The notes under the pieces: model-generated
The model's database searches: none
The model's input: only the letters and a program-made list of their open reading frames with translations
What the model was told of the DNA's origin: nothing
Part shown: one piece after another, positions 6,315 to 7,254 of the stretch
Numbering within the stretch: the first letter of the stretch is position 1
Layout: each line of letters starts with the position of its first letter
Origin: Sphingomonadales bacterium
GTDB taxonomy: Bacteria; Pseudomonadota; Alphaproteobacteria; Sphingomonadales; Sphingomonadaceae
Direction of reading: 5' to 3'
Assembly: GCA_017302775.1 (NCBI GenBank)
Contig: JAFLDC010000035.1
Coordinates: 1-7,254, forward strand
Length of the DNA stretch: 7,254 nt
Program-made: the position numbers and the translations under genes

Positions 6315-7254
6315 ATGAATACCTCGCTCTCCGCCATCGCCGCACTGGTCCGTTCAGGTGGGGTGGAGCGTGGGTGGGAGCTGTTCGAGGAAGGCGGATA
6401 TGGCACCCGGCACGACGATTCAGCCGCCCTTGCTGTAAAAGGGCGCCTGCTGAAGGCCCGCGCCCGCCTTGCAGCTGGCGCTTTACGGCTTCAATTGTTG
6501 CTGGAAGCTGCCAACGCCTATGCCCGGGCAAACCAATTAACACCAGCTCCGTATCTGGCGATCAATGCAGCCAGTCTGCAGTATCAAGCTGGTAATCGTG
6601 CCGAGGCGATGCGCATCGCCAGTGCCGTGATCGATCTGCTGGACGGGTCTGATCCGCCGGCCGACACACCTTACTTCCTGGCTGCCACCCGGGCCGAAGC
6701 CTTACTGATTCAAGGCAAGGTGCACGGAGCAAGTCGATCGATGGCCGAAGCAGTCCGGCATGATCCCGACGGCTGGGACGACCGCGCGGCGACCCTGGCA
6801 CAGCTTCGCGAGATTGTCTCGGCTCAAGGTGGATCGGCTGATTGGCTGTTGCCATTCACCCCGCCAGCCAGCCTTCATTTCGCGGGCCATCTGGGCCTCT
6901 CATCCGGTGGACGGGGCGAGCGATGTCTTGCCGACCAGATCGAACAGTTCCTCCAGCTCCATCATTTCGGCCTTGCCTGGGGCGCGCTGGCAGCAGGATG
7001 TGATATCGTTATTGCCGAAGCGCTGCTCGCACGCGGCGTTTCAGTACATGCCGTGTTGCCCTGCCCGGTAGAAGCCTTCGCAACGCAATCGGTGGCGCCG
7101 GCCGGGACGGACTGGCTGCACCGCTATCATGCGGTGCTGGAACGATGCGCCTCGGTGCGCAATGCCGGCTCGTGCGGAGTAGGCGCGCATGATCCATTGG
7201 CGACCGCCTTTGCTGGTGAGCTCGCCATCGGTGGCGCGCTACTCAACGCCCGCC
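6315..7254 (+). CDS. TPR protein with Rossmann/SLOG-like domain, 3' end cut by window edge
   Basis: 313 residues are visible and the frame stays open at the right edge. The start is ATG 6315 (GTG 6312 is adjacent and equally possible); only a weak GCAGG precedes it, so translation may depend on the upstream small ORF. Residues 1-165 are helical TPR-like repeats (for example PAPYLAINAASLQYQAGNRA at about 77-96, and TRAEALLIQGKVHGASRSMAEAV). This arrangement resembles the TRAFs-binding/TPR region found N-terminal in some bacterial adenylate cyclases. From about 185 a different domain begins: LHFAGHLG, then AAGCDIVIAEALLARGVSVH and AVLPCPVEAF. This is the strand-helix pattern of a Rossmann-type fold of the SLOG kind, which includes nucleotide-binding sensors. 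TDWLHRYHAVLERC follows, as in those relatives. Any effector or cyclase domain would lie beyond the window. The TPR plus Rossmann reading is fairly sure; ligand binding is inferred. Confidence 0.86.
   Translation, partial: MNTSLSAIAALVRSGGVERGWELFEEGGYGTRHDDSAALAVKGRLLKARARLAAGALRLQLLLEAANAYARANQLTPAPYLAINAASLQYQAGNRAEAMRIASAVIDLLDGSDPPADTPYFLAATRAEALLIQGKVHGASRSMAEAVRHDPDGWDDRAATLAQLREIVSAQGGSADWLLPFTPPASLHFAGHLGLSSGGRGERCLADQIEQFLQLHHFGLAWGALAAGCDIVIAEALLARGVSVHAVLPCPVEAFATQSVAPAGTDWLHRYHAVLERCASVRNAGSCGVGAHDPLATAFAGELAIGGALLNAR

Overview
The window is about 60% GC. It reads as an alphaproteobacterium, most likely a sphingomonad (Sphingomonadales). The basis for this is a very large TonB-dependent receptor of the type abundant in that order, a FixJ-like LuxR regulator, and a TIR/TPR signalling protein typical of alphaproteobacteria. 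This placement is inferred from protein style, not from a marker gene.

Layout. (1) Positions 1-599, + strand: the 3' nearly complete part of a FixJ/NarL-type regulator. Its LuxR helix-turn-helix is intact, but its receiver domain looks degenerate and cysteine-rich. (2) Positions 600-800: a convergent intergenic region with a long imperfect inverted repeat, a rho-independent terminator for the + strand gene, and a second perfect hairpin with a U-tract that terminates the - strand gene. (3) Positions 799-3783, - strand: a 994-residue TonB-dependent outer-membrane receptor with a signal peptide, TonB box, plug and barrel, and five neighbouring cysteine pairs. (4) Positions 3784-3989: a divergent promoter region. 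(5) Positions 3990-7254, + strand: a co-directional group with short gaps. It comprises a membrane-anchored TIR-TPR protein, an unrecognised 184-residue protein, a possible 39-codon ORF with a very good ribosome binding site, and a TPR protein with a C-terminal Rossmann/SLOG-like domain that runs off the right edge.

How they may work together. The + strand group is the most interesting part. It places a TIR domain (a fold that can hydrolyse NAD+ and make nucleotide signals) next to a TPR protein whose C-terminal domain resembles nucleotide-sensing SLOG folds, with an unknown conserved-looking protein between them. This suggests a signalling or defence module, but function is inferred from domain types only. 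The receptor on the other strand shares the promoter region and could be co-regulated, but nothing in the sequence proves a functional link. I saw no tRNA, rRNA, CRISPR array or insertion sequence.
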